From positions 1,116,001 through 1,180,000 of the forward strand of contig CP143429.1 of assembly GCA_039636775.1 (NCBI GenBank): a stretch of DNA of 64,000 nt, in the 5' to 3' direction. The DNA comes from Micrococcaceae bacterium Sec5.8 (lineage in GTDB: Bacteria > Actinomycetota > Actinomycetes > Actinomycetales > Micrococcaceae). Shown here piece after piece: positions 31,248-42,308 of the stretch; position 1 is the stretch's first letter; every line of letters begins with the position of its first letter. The position numbers and the translations under genes are program-made. The notes beneath the pieces were generated by a model, which made no database searches, was not told the DNA's origin, and was given only the letters and a program-made list of their open reading frames with translations.

Positions 31248-31919
31248 TCAGGTACCGGTGCCGGGCGGGAGTCCGTAACGGTGCTCCGGCCGCCCGGTGC
31301 TGCCGTACCGCAGCTGGATGTCGACGGCGCCGTCGTCCGCGAGCGCTGACAGGTACCGCTGGGCGGTGGCCCGGGACACTCCCACCCGGGCGGCGACCTC
31401 GGCCGCCGAATACTGCTCATCCGGTTCGAGCGATTCCAGGACGGCCGCTTCCGTGGCGGACCGCGGTTTGGCCGTGACCGGGACGTCCCCCGGAATGAGC
31501 GCGCGCTTGGCCCGCTCCACCGTGTCCTGGGTGGCGTTCCCCGGCTGGGCCAGGATCCGCCGGTATCGTGCGTAGGAGCGCAGCTGCCGGGAGAGGGATT
31601 CGGCCGTGAACGGCTTCAGCAAGTAGCCCAGTGCGCCGCGCCGGAACGCGACCCGGAGCGAGGCAGTATCCGAGGCGGCGCTGAGGATCATGGTGTCCAC
31701 GTCCAGCTGGTGGAGCAAATCCAGGCCGGAAGCGTCGGGCAGGTAGACATCCAGCAGCACCAGGTCCGGGCGCAGGCTATGGATGGCCTGCAGTGCCTGT
31801 GACGCCGAACCGGCGGGCGCCAGCGCCAGGAACCCTGCCACGGAATCCACATAGGCTGCATGCAGCTTGGCGACATGGAAGTCGTCGTCCACAATCAACA
31901 CCCGGAAATCCTCAGACAT
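31248..31919 (-). CDS. CitB/DpiA-type response regulator
   Basis: 223 residues. Receiver domain with phosphoacceptor D57 in LLDVYLPD, acidic pocket D11-D13 and Lys in LLKPF (about 107). The C-terminal DNA-binding region (about 160-215) is a winged helix: YSAAEVAARVGVSRATAQRYLSAL. It overlaps the kinase stop by 8 nt, so the pair is co-expressed. Family members activate citrate or C4-dicarboxylate transport genes; the divergent citrate transporter is the likely target. Confidence 0.9.
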   Translation of the reverse strand: MSEDFRVLIVDDDFHVAKLHAAYVDSVAGFLALAPAGSASQALQAIHSLRPDLVLLDVYLPDASGLDLLHQLDVDTMILSAASDTASLRVAFRRGALGYLLKPFTAESLSRQLRSYARYRRILAQPGNATQDTVERAKRALIPGDVPVTAKPRSATEAAVLESLEPDEQYSAAEVAARVGVSRATAQRYLSALADDGAVDIQLRYGSTGRPEHRYGLPPGTGT

Positions 31920-33651
31920 CGTTGTCCTTTTCGTTGAATTGGATGGTTCCCGGCAGCGTCGCCATGAACACCGCCCCGGGTCCTCCCGCTGAACCGCGGT
32001 CCAGGACCCGCACGTCCCCGCCGCGGCGGCGCGCCAGCTGGCGGGCCAGGGCGAGGCCGAGCCCCTGCCCGGCACCCGCCCGGGCCGGGCGTTTTGCGGT
32101 GCTGAATCCCTCGGCAAACACCGCGTCGTCGCCCACTGCACGGTCGTCCACTGCCCGGTCGCCGGGCGCGTCGGGCAGCCCGTCGCCGGAATCGCCGACG
32201 ACGATCAGCAGCGTGCCGCCGCCGGCGCCGGGCTCGTCGAGTACCTCCACCTCCACCCAGCGCTCCGGCGCCGAGCCGCCGACGGCGGCGTTCACGGCGT
32301 TGTCGATCAGGTTCCCCAGGACCGTGGTGACTTCCTGCGGTTCGGTGACCTGGCCCCGGACCAGCGTTTCAGGGCCGAGACGCAGGCTCACGCCGCGTTC
32401 ATCCGCTTCCACGCCCTTGGCGCCCAGGAAGGCCTGCAGGTAAGGGTCCTGGAGCAGCTCGGCCTGGTCCACCGGGAATTTCAGCGGTCCGGTGGCGGCC
32501 AGCCGGGCCAGGTAGTCGCGGGCCTGCTGGGGCTGTCCAAGGCTGAGAAAGCCGGCAATGGTGTGCACCTGGTTGGCGAACTCGTGCCGCTGGGCCCGGA
32601 GGGCGGCGGACAGGGTGCCCACGGCGTCGAGCTGGCGGGTCAGCTGCTGGAGCTCGGTCCGGTCCCGCAGCATGAGAACCCAACCCAGGTCCTCGCGGCC
32701 GTGCAGCGCCTTCCGGGCGCTCGCCACCAGCACCCGGCCTCCGGCGACGAACTCCACCGCGTCGCCTTCCGCAGCGTCCGCCCGGGTGAGCCGCAGCAGC
32801 GGGGCGGGCACCTCTGCCTCTGCCCACGGCGTTCCGGTGAGATCGGGCCGGCCCAGCAGGCGCCGGGCGGCGGAGTTGAAAACGCTGATCCGGCCGTCCG
32901 CCGCGACGCCAATTACGCCGTCGTCGACGCCCTGCAGGACCGCCACCTGGTCGTGGACCAAAGTGCTGATTTCCTCCGGTTCCAGGCCCAGTGTCAGCCG
33001 CTGGAGGCGCCGGCGCAGCAGGAAGGAGGCGAGGACGCCCACCAGCAACGCACCGGCGGCGGTCAGGGCGATCGGAACGATGTCCCGGGCCAGGCTTTGG
33101 CCGATGGTCTCGGTGGAGTAGCCCACGCTGACCTCGCCCACCACGGTGTTCGAGTCCGGGGCGTACACCGGTACCTTGGCGCCGGCCGAGGGACCGAGGG
33201 TTCCGGTGTTCCGGGTAGTGACGTCCTTGCCGGAGAGGGCTTCGGAAGGGTCGGTGCTGACCCGTTCGCCCAGCCGCTCGGCGTCCGGGTGCGCCAGCCG
33301 CAAGCCGGTCTCGTCGGTGATCACCACAAACAGCGCGCCGGTGCGGGTGCGGGCGCCCTCTGCCGCGGCCATCAGGGGCCCGGCCAGGAGTTCAGCGGCC
33401 GGGGGAGTGCCGGGCCGGGCGCTGATGTCCTGGACATCCACCCGCACCTGCGGGTCCGAGGCTACGGTCCGGGCCAGCGTCAGGGCCTGGTTCTCCGCCT
33501 CGCGTCCCAACCGGTCGTAGGTCAGCCAGCCGTGGACGGCGCTGGTCAGGAGCACCACCAGCACCACCACCGCCAGCTGAAGCAACACGGTCTGGGTGGA
33601 AAACCGCAGGGGAGCGCGGCCGGTGAAACTCCGGACGGTGGAACGGAGCAC
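31912..33651 (-). CDS. CitA/DcuS-type sensor histidine kinase
   Basis: 579 residues. Two membrane helices (about 18-40 and 190-210) flank an extracytoplasmic sCache-like sensor that would bind citrate or a dicarboxylate. A PAS domain (about 235-330), the phospho-His in RHEFANQVHTI (about H356) and a HATPase with NLIDNAVNAA (about 447-456) follow. GTG at 33651 has a perfect AAGGAGG 7 nt upstream, so the 20 codons upstream are excluded. Divergent from the CitMHS transporter. Confidence 0.9.
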   Translation of the reverse strand: MLRSTVRSFTGRAPLRFSTQTVLLQLAVVVLVVLLTSAVHGWLTYDRLGREAENQALTLARTVASDPQVRVDVQDISARPGTPPAAELLAGPLMAAAEGARTRTGALFVVITDETGLRLAHPDAERLGERVSTDPSEALSGKDVTTRNTGTLGPSAGAKVPVYAPDSNTVVGEVSVGYSTETIGQSLARDIVPIALTAAGALLVGVLASFLLRRRLQRLTLGLEPEEISTLVHDQVAVLQGVDDGVIGVAADGRISVFNSAARRLLGRPDLTGTPWAEAEVPAPLLRLTRADAAEGDAVEFVAGGRVLVASARKALHGREDLGWVLMLRDRTELQQLTRQLDAVGTLSAALRAQRHEFANQVHTIAGFLSLGQPQQARDYLARLAATGPLKFPVDQAELLQDPYLQAFLGAKGVEADERGVSLRLGPETLVRGQVTEPQEVTTVLGNLIDNAVNAAVGGSAPERWVEVEVLDEPGAGGGTLLIVVGDSGDGLPDAPGDRAVDDRAVGDDAVFAEGFSTAKRPARAGAGQGLGLALARQLARRRGGDVRVLDRGSAGGPGAVFMATLPGTIQFNEKDNDV

Positions 33652-33758
33652 AGCGGACCTCCTTGGGTGTGAGCACAATGCGCAAAATGCGTCCAACAAG
33701 CAGTATGCCAATCAAGGGAGGCAAAGGCCCGGCCGTGACGTGCGCCACTCTAACGTCT

Positions 33759-33792
33759 GTTGTACGCATCACACCGGGGTGGTGCGTACAAC
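33759..33792. promoter_or_regulatory. Candidate operator before citrate transporter
   Basis: Ten-bp perfect arms GTTGTACGCA (33759-33768) and TGCGTACAAC (33783-33792), with inner CACC/GGTG pairing. It ends 16 nt before the transporter start, in the divergent region shared with the two-component genes. It may be the response-regulator site or a repressor site overlapping the 5' leader. Confidence 0.55.
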
Positions 33793-33808
33793 AACGAAGG
33801 AGCCGGCC

Positions 33809-35278
33809 GTGCTGGTATTACTAGGATTCACCATGATCGCGGTATTCATGGTGCTGATCATGACGAAGAAGCTGACGCCGGTCCTGGCGCTCATTCTCGT
33901 CCCCACCGTCTTTGGACTCTTCGCCGGCGCCGGGCTGGGCATCGGCCCCATGGTGATGGACTCCATGAAATCAATGACGTCCACGGCAGCCCTGCTCATG
34001 TTCGCCATCATCTACTTCGGCCTGATGATCGACGTCGGGCTCTTCGACCCCCTGGTGCGGTTCATCCTGCGCAAACTCGGCAACGACCCCGCCAAGGTGG
34101 TCCTCGGCACCGCCGTCCTCGCCGCCGCGGTTTCGCTCGACGGCGACGGCTCCACCACCTTTATTTTGACCACCGCGGCCATGCTGCCGGTCTACCTCCG
34201 CCTCAAGATGAGCCCCGTGGTCCTGACCTGCGTCGCCGGGCTGGCCAACGGCACCATGAACATCCTGCCGTGGGGCGGCCCCACCGCCCGTGCAGCCACC
34301 GCGCTGAAGCTTGACGTCAACGACGTCTTTGTTCCCATGATTCCGTCGCTGATCGCAGGACTCATCGTCGTGTTCGTCTTCGCCTGGCTCCTGGGCCTGC
34401 AGGAACGCAACCGGCTGCGCAGCGCCGCGCCGGAAATTTGGGGTACCGCTGACACGTTCGACGGCGGCTCGCCGCTGGGCGGCGCCGGCCGCTTCGGTTT
34501 CGGCCGCAAGTCCTCCGGCCCTGCCGGGGGCGCCCCCGCCGCCGGAAGCCCCTCAGCGGGCGGTTCCTCCGTCGCGGTCCTGGAACGCACCGAGGACCTG
34601 GTCGACGACCGCGATTCCGCCATGGCGGACACCGCACTGGACCCCAACCGCAAGACACTGCGTCCCAAGCTGTTCTGGTTCAACCTCGGCCTGACGGTTG
34701 CCGTCATGGTCACGCTCGTCGCCAACATCATTCCGCTCCCATTCGTCTTTATGGTGGGTTCCGCCATCGCCCTGCTGGTCAATTTCCCGAAGGTCAAGGA
34801 CCAGGGCGCCCAGCTCATCGCGCACGCCCCGTCGATCGTTGCCGTCGTGAGTATGGTCATGGCCGCGGCAGTCCTCACCGGCGTCCTCAACGGCACCGGC
34901 ATGGTCAAGGCGATGTCGGAATGGCTCGTCGCCATCATCCCCGCCGACATGGGTCCGTTCATGGCCATCATTACCGGCGTGCTGAGCATCCCCATGACGT
35001 TCTTCATGAGCAACGACGCCTTCTACTTCGGCGCACTGCCGGTGCTCAGCGAGACCGCGGCCCACTACGGCGTCAGCGCCGCGGACATGGCCCGCGCGTC
35101 CATCACCGGCCAGCCGTTCCACCTGCAGAGCCCCCTGGTCCCCGCGATCCTGCTGCTGGTTTCCCTCGCCAAGGTGGACCTGGGCGACCACCACAAGAAG
35201 GTCCTCTGGCGCACCGCGGTCATCTCCCTGATCATGTTGGGAGTCGGAGTCCTCACCGGAGCCATCGGCATCGGCTGA
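33809..35278 (+). CDS. CitMHS-family citrate (metal-citrate):H+ symporter
   Basis: 489 residues with about 12 membrane helices. LILVPTVFGLFAGAG (about 26-40) and SLDGDGSTTFILTTAA (about 110-125) are CitMHS features, and SIPMTFFMSNDAFYFGALP (about 393-411) carries the second conserved Asp-Asn site. A long Gly/Ala/Pro-rich cytoplasmic loop (about 205-285) splits the halves. Members carry Mg- or Ca-citrate. The GTG start has GAAGGAG upstream. Control by the divergent CitA/CitB-type system is inferred from position. Confidence 0.9.
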   Translation: MLVLLGFTMIAVFMVLIMTKKLTPVLALILVPTVFGLFAGAGLGIGPMVMDSMKSMTSTAALLMFAIIYFGLMIDVGLFDPLVRFILRKLGNDPAKVVLGTAVLAAAVSLDGDGSTTFILTTAAMLPVYLRLKMSPVVLTCVAGLANGTMNILPWGGPTARAATALKLDVNDVFVPMIPSLIAGLIVVFVFAWLLGLQERNRLRSAAPEIWGTADTFDGGSPLGGAGRFGFGRKSSGPAGGAPAAGSPSAGGSSVAVLERTEDLVDDRDSAMADTALDPNRKTLRPKLFWFNLGLTVAVMVTLVANIIPLPFVFMVGSAIALLVNFPKVKDQGAQLIAHAPSIVAVVSMVMAAAVLTGVLNGTGMVKAMSEWLVAIIPADMGPFMAIITGVLSIPMTFFMSNDAFYFGALPVLSETAAHYGVSAADMARASITGQPFHLQSPLVPAILLLVSLAKVDLGDHHKKVLWRTAVISLIMLGVGVLTGAIGIG

Positions 35279-35303
35279 CAACCCCACGAGCACCACAAAA
35301 AAC

Positions 35304-35350
35304 AACGAGACTGTCGAATTCGGAGATTTTCCGGACCCGACAGTCTCGTT
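35304..35350 (+). terminator. Stem-loop terminator after citrate transporter
   Basis: Perfect 13-bp arms (35304-35316 and 35338-35350) around a 21-nt loop that itself contains a CGGA/TCCG mini-stem. Located 25 nt after the stop and before the gatC promoter. Confidence 0.7.
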
Positions 35351-35447
35351 CGGTGCCGGTAGCGCGGCGGTGACGGGCCGGACGGCGGCGACCCCGAACC
35401 CACGTAGACTGGGACGGAAAATAATCCTTTACCTGCAGGGGAGATCC

Positions 35448-35744
35448 ATGGCTGCGATCAACCGCGACGACGTCGCGCATCTCGCGCGACTCGCGCACAT
35501 CGAGATGAGTGCTGAAGAGCTGGACCGGATGGCCGGCGAACTCGCCGTCATCGTCGATTCAGTGAAATCTGTAAGTGTTGCCGCCGGTGATGATGTCCCG
35601 GCCACGTCCCACCCCATCCCGCTGACGAACGTGTTCCGTGAGGACATCGTGGGCCACACTTTCACCGCCGAGCAGGCACTCTCCGGCGCCCCCGACGCGT
35701 ACGAGGGCCGCTTCAAGGTCCCGGCAATCCTGGATGAGGGCTAA
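35448..35744 (+). CDS. gatC: Asp-tRNA(Asn)/Glu-tRNA(Gln) amidotransferase subunit C
   Basis: 98 residues: the GatC signature [19 protein letters not shown] at about 6-24 and the C-terminal [10 protein letters not shown]. It wraps around GatA and stabilises the complex. ATG has GGGGAG upstream. First gene of gatCAB, 4 nt before gatA. Confidence 0.95.
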   Translation: MAAINRDDVAHLARLAHIEMSAEELDRMAGELAVIVDSVKSVSVAAGDDVPATSHPIPLTNVFREDIVGHTFTAEQALSGAPDAYEGRFKVPAILDEG

Positions 35745-35748
35745 GAGC

Positions 35749-37322
<1,574 letters not shown>

Positions 37323-37323
<1 letters not shown>

Positions 37324-38828
37324 TGACTGATGCAACCCTCAGCTTCGAAGAGGCGATGGAGAAGTACGATCCCGTCCTGGGCTTCGAGGTCCACGTCGAG
37401 CTCAACACCAAGACCAAGATGTTCTCCTCGGCTCCCAACGTCTTCGGCGACGAGCCCAACACGAACGTCAACGAGGTGGATTTGGGCATGCCCGGCGTGC
37501 TGCCCGTGGTGAACAAGACCGCGATTGAATCCTCCATCAAGATCGGCCTGGCGCTGAACTGCAAGATCGCTGAAACCTGCCGCTTCGCCCGGAAGAACTA
37601 CTTCTACCCGGACACCCCGAAGAACTTCCAGACCTCCCAGTACGACGAGCCCATCGCGTACGACGGCTATCTGGACATTGAGCTCGCAGACGGCACCATG
37701 TTCCGCGTCGAAATCGAACGCGCCCACATGGAGGAGGATGCCGGCAAGCTCACCCACATGGGCGGCGCCACCGGCCGCATCCAGGGCGCGGATTACTCCC
37801 TCGTGGATTACAACCGCTCCGGTGTGCCGCTGGTCGAGATTGTCACCAAGCCGATCGAGGGTGCCGGCAGCCGGGCACCCGAACTCGCCAAGGCCTACGT
37901 GGCCGCGGTCCGCGAGATCGTCAAGAACCTCGGTGTTTCGGATGCGAAGATGGAGCGCGGCAACGTCCGCTGCGACGCCAACGTCTCGCTGCGCCCGCAC
38001 GGCCGCGAACGCTTCGGCATCCGCTCCGAAACGAAGAACGTCAACTCGCTGCGCGCCGTCGAACACGCCGTCCGGTACGAGATCCAGCGACACGCCGCCG
38101 TGCTGGACTCCGGCGAACCGGTGATCCAGGAAACCCGCCACTGGCACGAAGACACCCGCTCCACCACCTCGGGCCGGCCCAAGTCCGACGCCGACGACTA
38201 CCGTTACTTCCCGGAACCGGACCTCGTGCCGATTCTCGCGTCGCGGGAATGGGTTGAGGAGCTCCGGGCCACCCTGCCCGAGCCGCCGGCCGCGCGCCGC
38301 AAGCGCCTGCAGGCCGACTGGGGTTACTCGGACCTGGAGTTCCGTGACGTCGTCAACGCCGGCGTGATGGATGAAATCGAGGAAACCATTGCCGCCGGTG
38401 CCACCGCGACCGTGGCCCGCAAGTGGTGGATGGGCGAGATCGTGGGGCGTGCCAAGAACGCCGACGTCGACCCCGGCCAGCTCGGCGTCGCACCGACGAC
38501 CATCGTGGAACTGAACACGATGGTCGAGGACGGCAAGATCAACAACAAGATGGCCACCGAGGTCCTCGACGGCGTACTGGCCGGCGAGGGCACCCCGGCG
38601 GAAATCGTGGCCAAGCGCGGCCTGGCCGTGGTCTCCGACGACGGCCCCCTGCTCGAGGCCATCGACGCGGCCCTCGCTGCCCAGCCCGGCGTCGCGGACA
38701 AGATCCGCGGGGGCAAGATCCAGGCGGTCGGCGCCATTGTGGGCGGCGTCATGAAGGCCACGCGCGGCCAGGCCGACGCCGGCCGGGTCCGTGAACTGAT
38801 CCTGCAGCGCCTCGGCGTCGAAGGTTAG
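37323..38828 (+). CDS. gatB: Asp-tRNA(Asn)/Glu-tRNA(Gln) amidotransferase subunit B
   Basis: 501 residues. [17 protein letters not shown] (about 20-36), [17 protein letters not shown] (about 92-108) and the C-terminal YqeY-like helical domain (about 350-500) are diagnostic. It activates and amidates misacylated Glu- or Asp-tRNA. Presence of gatCAB implies the indirect route to Gln- and/or Asn-tRNA. Confidence 0.97.
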
Positions 38829-38832
38829 CGTC

Positions 38833-38853
38833 GGCGGCTAGGCCCTAGCCGCC
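38833..38853. terminator. Stem-loop between gatB and LysR
   Basis: Perfect 9-bp arms GGCGGCTAG / CTAGCCGCC with a 3-nt loop, directly after the gatB stop and overlapping the stop of the convergent LysR gene. No T tract. Confidence 0.5.
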
Positions 38854-39753
38854 CACCAGATCGGTCATGATGGCCTGCAACGCGTCGCAGACCATCATGA
38901 CCGATCTGCGTTTAAGGTTCTCCGGACGGGCGAGGATGTCGATCCGCCGCCGGGTGCTGATGCCTTCCAAGGGCCGGAGCACAATATCCGGACTCAGCAC
39001 CGGCCGGGCCGTGTACCGTGGCAGCAACCCGATCACGCTCCCGGTCACCACGAGTGCCGCCACGGTGGAGTAGTCGTTGATCCGGTGGACGATGTTCAGC
39101 TCCCGGCTGGAGACGGCAGCGACGGCGGAGAGCACGTCCGCAGGGGAGTAGCCTGCACGGCTGGTCACCCAGGGTTCGCCGACGACGTCGTCCGCCGTCA
39201 CCGCCCGCTGCCCGGCCAGCCGGTGCCCGGCCGGCAAGGCCACGTCCAGCGGCTCATGGGCGAGCGGGATCACCGCCACCCGCTCCTCGGGCCAGCGCGG
39301 GCTGTGGTCCATCCGGTGGGCCAGCACCAGATCATACCGGGCCGTCAGGGCCGGAAAATCCTGCTGCGCCACGTCCTCGTCCGTGAGCAGGATCCGCGGC
39401 TGCCCCGGCCCGGCGAGCAGCCGGGCGAGCGGGGCGAACAGGGCCTGGCCGGCACTGTGGAACCCGCTCAGCGTCACCGGCGCCACCGGCGAGCCGTGGT
39501 ACGCGCCGAGTGCCGTCCTCGCATCGGCCATGGCGCTGACGACGGCGGCTCCGGCGTCCGCCAGCACCTGCCCCGCCTCGGTCAGGACCAGGTTCCTGCC
39601 TTCCTTGCGGGTGAGCGGCACCTCGACGGATCTCTGCAGGGCTGCCAGCTGCTGGGACACCGCCGACGGGGTAACGAGCAGGGTTTCGGCGACGGCCTTG
39701 ACGCTCCCCAGCGCGCCAAGCTCGCGGAGCATTTCCAGCTGGTGGATTTCCAT
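38845..39753 (-). CDS. LysR-family transcriptional regulator
   Basis: 302 residues. Winged HTH at about 1-60 (LGSVKAVAETLLVTPSAVSQQLAAL) followed by a LysR substrate-binding domain. It diverges from the threonine dehydrogenase gene with 158 nt between starts and may control it (inference). The last 17 codons are encoded within a 17-bp perfect inverted repeat (38857-38908). Confidence 0.9.
   Translation of the reverse strand: MEIHQLEMLRELGALGSVKAVAETLLVTPSAVSQQLAALQRSVEVPLTRKEGRNLVLTEAGQVLADAGAAVVSAMADARTALGAYHGSPVAPVTLSGFHSAGQALFAPLARLLAGPGQPRILLTDEDVAQQDFPALTARYDLVLAHRMDHSPRWPEERVAVIPLAHEPLDVALPAGHRLAGQRAVTADDVVGEPWVTSRAGYSPADVLSAVAAVSSRELNIVHRINDYSTVAALVVTGSVIGLLPRYTARPVLSPDIVLRPLEGISTRRRIDILARPENLKRRSVMMVCDALQAIMTDLVGG
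38857..38908. repeat. 17-bp perfect inverted repeat inside LysR 3' coding end
   Basis: Arms 38857-38873 and 38892-38908 are perfect reverse complements; within the 18-nt loop CTGC (38875-38878) and GCAG (38887-38890) pair further. It encodes the near-symmetrical peptide SVMMVCDALQAIMTDL. As RNA it is a very stable hairpin downstream of gatB. Confidence 0.9.
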
Positions 39754-39911
39754 GCAGCCAGTCTATGCACAAGGCTGGGCTTAACCGTCGATTGAGAAAA
39801 TCCCGGTTGTACTAATGCGTTCCAGCGGCTCTAATGGGGGAAGTTGACTCCCATGCGCTGCCGCGGCAGCGGACCGAAGGTGCCTGGCCACGGGCGCAGT
39901 TAGGAAGGCCC

Positions 39912-40958
39912 ATGAAGGCTCTTTACAAGGCAGGCGCCCATGCCGGTTTCGAACTGGTGGACCGGCCGGAACCGGAAACCGGCCCGGGCGAGGTCAAAAT
40001 CCGCGTGCTGACCACCGGGATCTGCGGTACCGACCTGCACGTCCAGTCCTGGGACGCGTGGGCGCAGGGCATCATCAATGCCCCCCTGATCGCGGGGCAT
40101 GAGTTCTACGGCGAAGTCGTGGAGGCCGGCGGTGACGTCCTGGACGTCAAGGTCGGTGACCGGGTCTCCGGCGAAGGCCATATCGTCTGCGGCATCTGCC
40201 GCAACTGCCGGGCAGGCCGCAAGCAGATGTGCATCAACACCGTCAGCGTCGGCGTCCAGCGCGACGGCGCGTTCGCAGAGTTCGTCGTGATTCCCGAGAC
40301 CAACGTCTGGGTGCACCAGGACCCCTCCGTCACTCCGGAACTGGGAGCCATATTTGACCCCTTCGGCAACGCCGTCCATACCGCGCTGAGCTTCCCTCTG
40401 GTCGGCGAGGATGTGCTCATCACCGGCGCCGGGCCCATCGGGCTGATGGCCATCGCCGTGGCCCGCCATGCCGGCGCCCGCAAGATCGCCATCACCGACG
40501 TCTCTGCTCCGCGGCTGGAACTGGCCCGAAGCCTTGGCGTGGACCTCGCGATCGATGTCTCCACGACCCGGGTCAAGGACGCCCAGCGCGAGCTGGGCAT
40601 GCGCGAGGGATTCGACATCGGCATGGAAATGTCCGGGCACCCCACAGCGCTGCCTGAGATGATCGAGAACATGAACCACGGCGGCCGGATCGCGATGCTG
40701 GGACTGCCCAGTCAGTCCATCGACATTGATTGGGGCAAAGTGGTCACGCATATGCTGACCATGAAGGGCATTTATGGCCGGGAAATGTTTGAGACCTGGT
40801 ACGCGATGAGCGCCATGCTGTCCTCCAACCCGGTCCTGCGCGCCAACATCTCTGCCGTGGTCACGGACACCCTGCCGGCCACCGACTGGGAGAAGGGCTT
40901 CGACGTCGCCCGCGCCGGAGTGGGCGGCAAGGTGGTCCTCGACTGGACCTGCTTCTAA
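39912..40958 (+). CDS. tdh: L-threonine 3-dehydrogenase
   Basis: 348-residue zinc alcohol-dehydrogenase family enzyme. Catalytic zinc ligands C38, H63 and E64 (GHEFYGEV); structural zinc C93, C96, C99 and C107; Rossmann motif GAGPIG at about 173-178. It oxidises threonine to 2-amino-3-ketobutyrate, which the next gene's enzyme cleaves. AGGAAGG lies a few nt before the ATG. Pairing with kbl makes the assignment firm. Confidence 0.95.
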   Translation: MKALYKAGAHAGFELVDRPEPETGPGEVKIRVLTTGICGTDLHVQSWDAWAQGIINAPLIAGHEFYGEVVEAGGDVLDVKVGDRVSGEGHIVCGICRNCRAGRKQMCINTVSVGVQRDGAFAEFVVIPETNVWVHQDPSVTPELGAIFDPFGNAVHTALSFPLVGEDVLITGAGPIGLMAIAVARHAGARKIAITDVSAPRLELARSLGVDLAIDVSTTRVKDAQRELGMREGFDIGMEMSGHPTALPEMIENMNHGGRIAMLGLPSQSIDIDWGKVVTHMLTMKGIYGREMFETWYAMSAMLSSNPVLRANISAVVTDTLPATDWEKGFDVARAGVGGKVVLDWTCF

Positions 40959-41008
40959 CCCGCCGATCGCCAGGCCACACCGACCCACCAACTGAGGAGC
41001 CCACCGAA

Positions 41009-42223
41009 ATGTATTCAGCCATCAAGGACCAGTTGCAGCACGAGCTGGACGAGATCCGCAGCGCCGGCCTGTTCAAGACCGAGCGTCATATTGACTCGCC
41101 GCAGGCCAACCACATCAAAGCCGGCCAAATCGGCGGCTCCAGCGCGGACGTGCTGAATTTCTGCGCCAACAACTATCTGGGTCTCGCGGACCACCCGGAC
41201 ATCATCGCAGCCGCCAAGTCCGCGATGGACGAGCGCGGCTTCGGCATGGCCAGCGTCCGGTTCATCTGCGGCACCCAGGACCTGCATCTGGCCCTTGAGG
41301 AGCGTGTCTCGAGGTTCCTCGGCACCGAGGACACCATCCTGTTCTCCAGCTGCTTCGACGCCAACGGCGGTGTGTTTGAATCGCTGTTCGGGCCGGAGGA
41401 CGCTGTCATCTCCGACGCGCTGAACCACGCCTCGATCATCGACGGCATCCGGCTCTGCAAGGCCCAGCGCTTCCGCTACGCGAACCAGGACATGGCGGAC
41501 CTGGAGGCCAAGTTAGTCGAGGCCAGCACCCAGGCGAACCCGGCCCGCCGCAAGATCATCGTCACGGACGGCGTCTTCTCCATGGACGGCTTCCTTGCCC
41601 CGCTCGAAGCCATCTGCGACCTCGCCGAAAAATATGACGCCATGGTCATGGTGGATGATTCCCACGCCGTCGGCTTCATGGGCGCCAGCGGGGCCGGCAC
41701 CCCGGAGCACGCCGGCGTCTCGGACCGGGTGGACATCTACACCGGCACCTTCGGCAAAGCCCTGGGCGGCGCCTCCGGCGGGTACGTCTCCGGCCGCCGT
41801 GAAGTCGTCGCCATGCTCCGCCAGAAGGCCCGTCCCTACCTGTTCTCCAACTCGCTGGCCCCGGCCATCGTCGCGGCGACGCTCAAGGCCCTGGACCTCG
41901 TGGAGAACTCCGGCGAACTGCGCAGCAAACTCTTCGCCAACGCGGCCCTGTTCCGGCGCCGGATGTCCGAGGAAGGCTTCGGGCTGCTCCCGGGCGAGCA
42001 CGCCATTGTGCCGGTGATGTTCGGAGATGCCGTGATGGCCGCCAAGGTGGCGGACGCCATGTTGCACAACGGTGTCTTCGTCACGGCTTTCAGCTACCCG
42101 GTGGTGCCCAAGGGGGCGGCCCGGATCCGCGTCCAGCTCTCGGCCGCGCACAGCGCCGAAGACGTCGAGGAGTGCGTGCAGGCGTTCGTGCGCAGCCGGG
42201 CCGCGGTGGACGCCGCCGCGTAG
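41009..42223 (+). CDS. kbl: Glycine C-acetyltransferase (2-amino-3-ketobutyrate CoA ligase)
   Basis: 404-residue PLP enzyme of the alpha-oxoamine synthase family. [13 protein letters not shown] (about 51-63), [10 protein letters not shown] (about 215-224) and the PLP Lys in [10 protein letters not shown] (about K250). It converts 2-amino-3-ketobutyrate and CoA to glycine and acetyl-CoA. GAGGAG lies 10 nt before the ATG; 50 nt separate it from tdh. Confidence 0.95.
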   Translation: MYSAIKDQLQHELDEIRSAGLFKTERHIDSPQANHIKAGQIGGSSADVLNFCANNYLGLADHPDIIAAAKSAMDERGFGMASVRFICGTQDLHLALEERVSRFLGTEDTILFSSCFDANGGVFESLFGPEDAVISDALNHASIIDGIRLCKAQRFRYANQDMADLEAKLVEASTQANPARRKIIVTDGVFSMDGFLAPLEAICDLAEKYDAMVMVDDSHAVGFMGASGAGTPEHAGVSDRVDIYTGTFGKALGGASGGYVSGRREVVAMLRQKARPYLFSNSLAPAIVAATLKALDLVENSGELRSKLFANAALFRRRMSEEGFGLLPGEHAIVPVMFGDAVMAAKVADAMLHNGVFVTAFSYPVVPKGAARIRVQLSAAHSAEDVEECVQAFVRSRAAVDAAA

Positions 42224-42308
42224 CCGGATCCGCACCGCAGCCGGGCCGGATCCGGGCGCCGCCGCGAAACTACTGACGGGACCTCCTGCGGGGTGCAAGG
42301 ATGGAGGC

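Noticed and set aside
33665..33680. CRP-like TGTGAGCACA upstream of the kinase gene
   Set aside because: Not a true palindrome and only a partial match; no stronger support.
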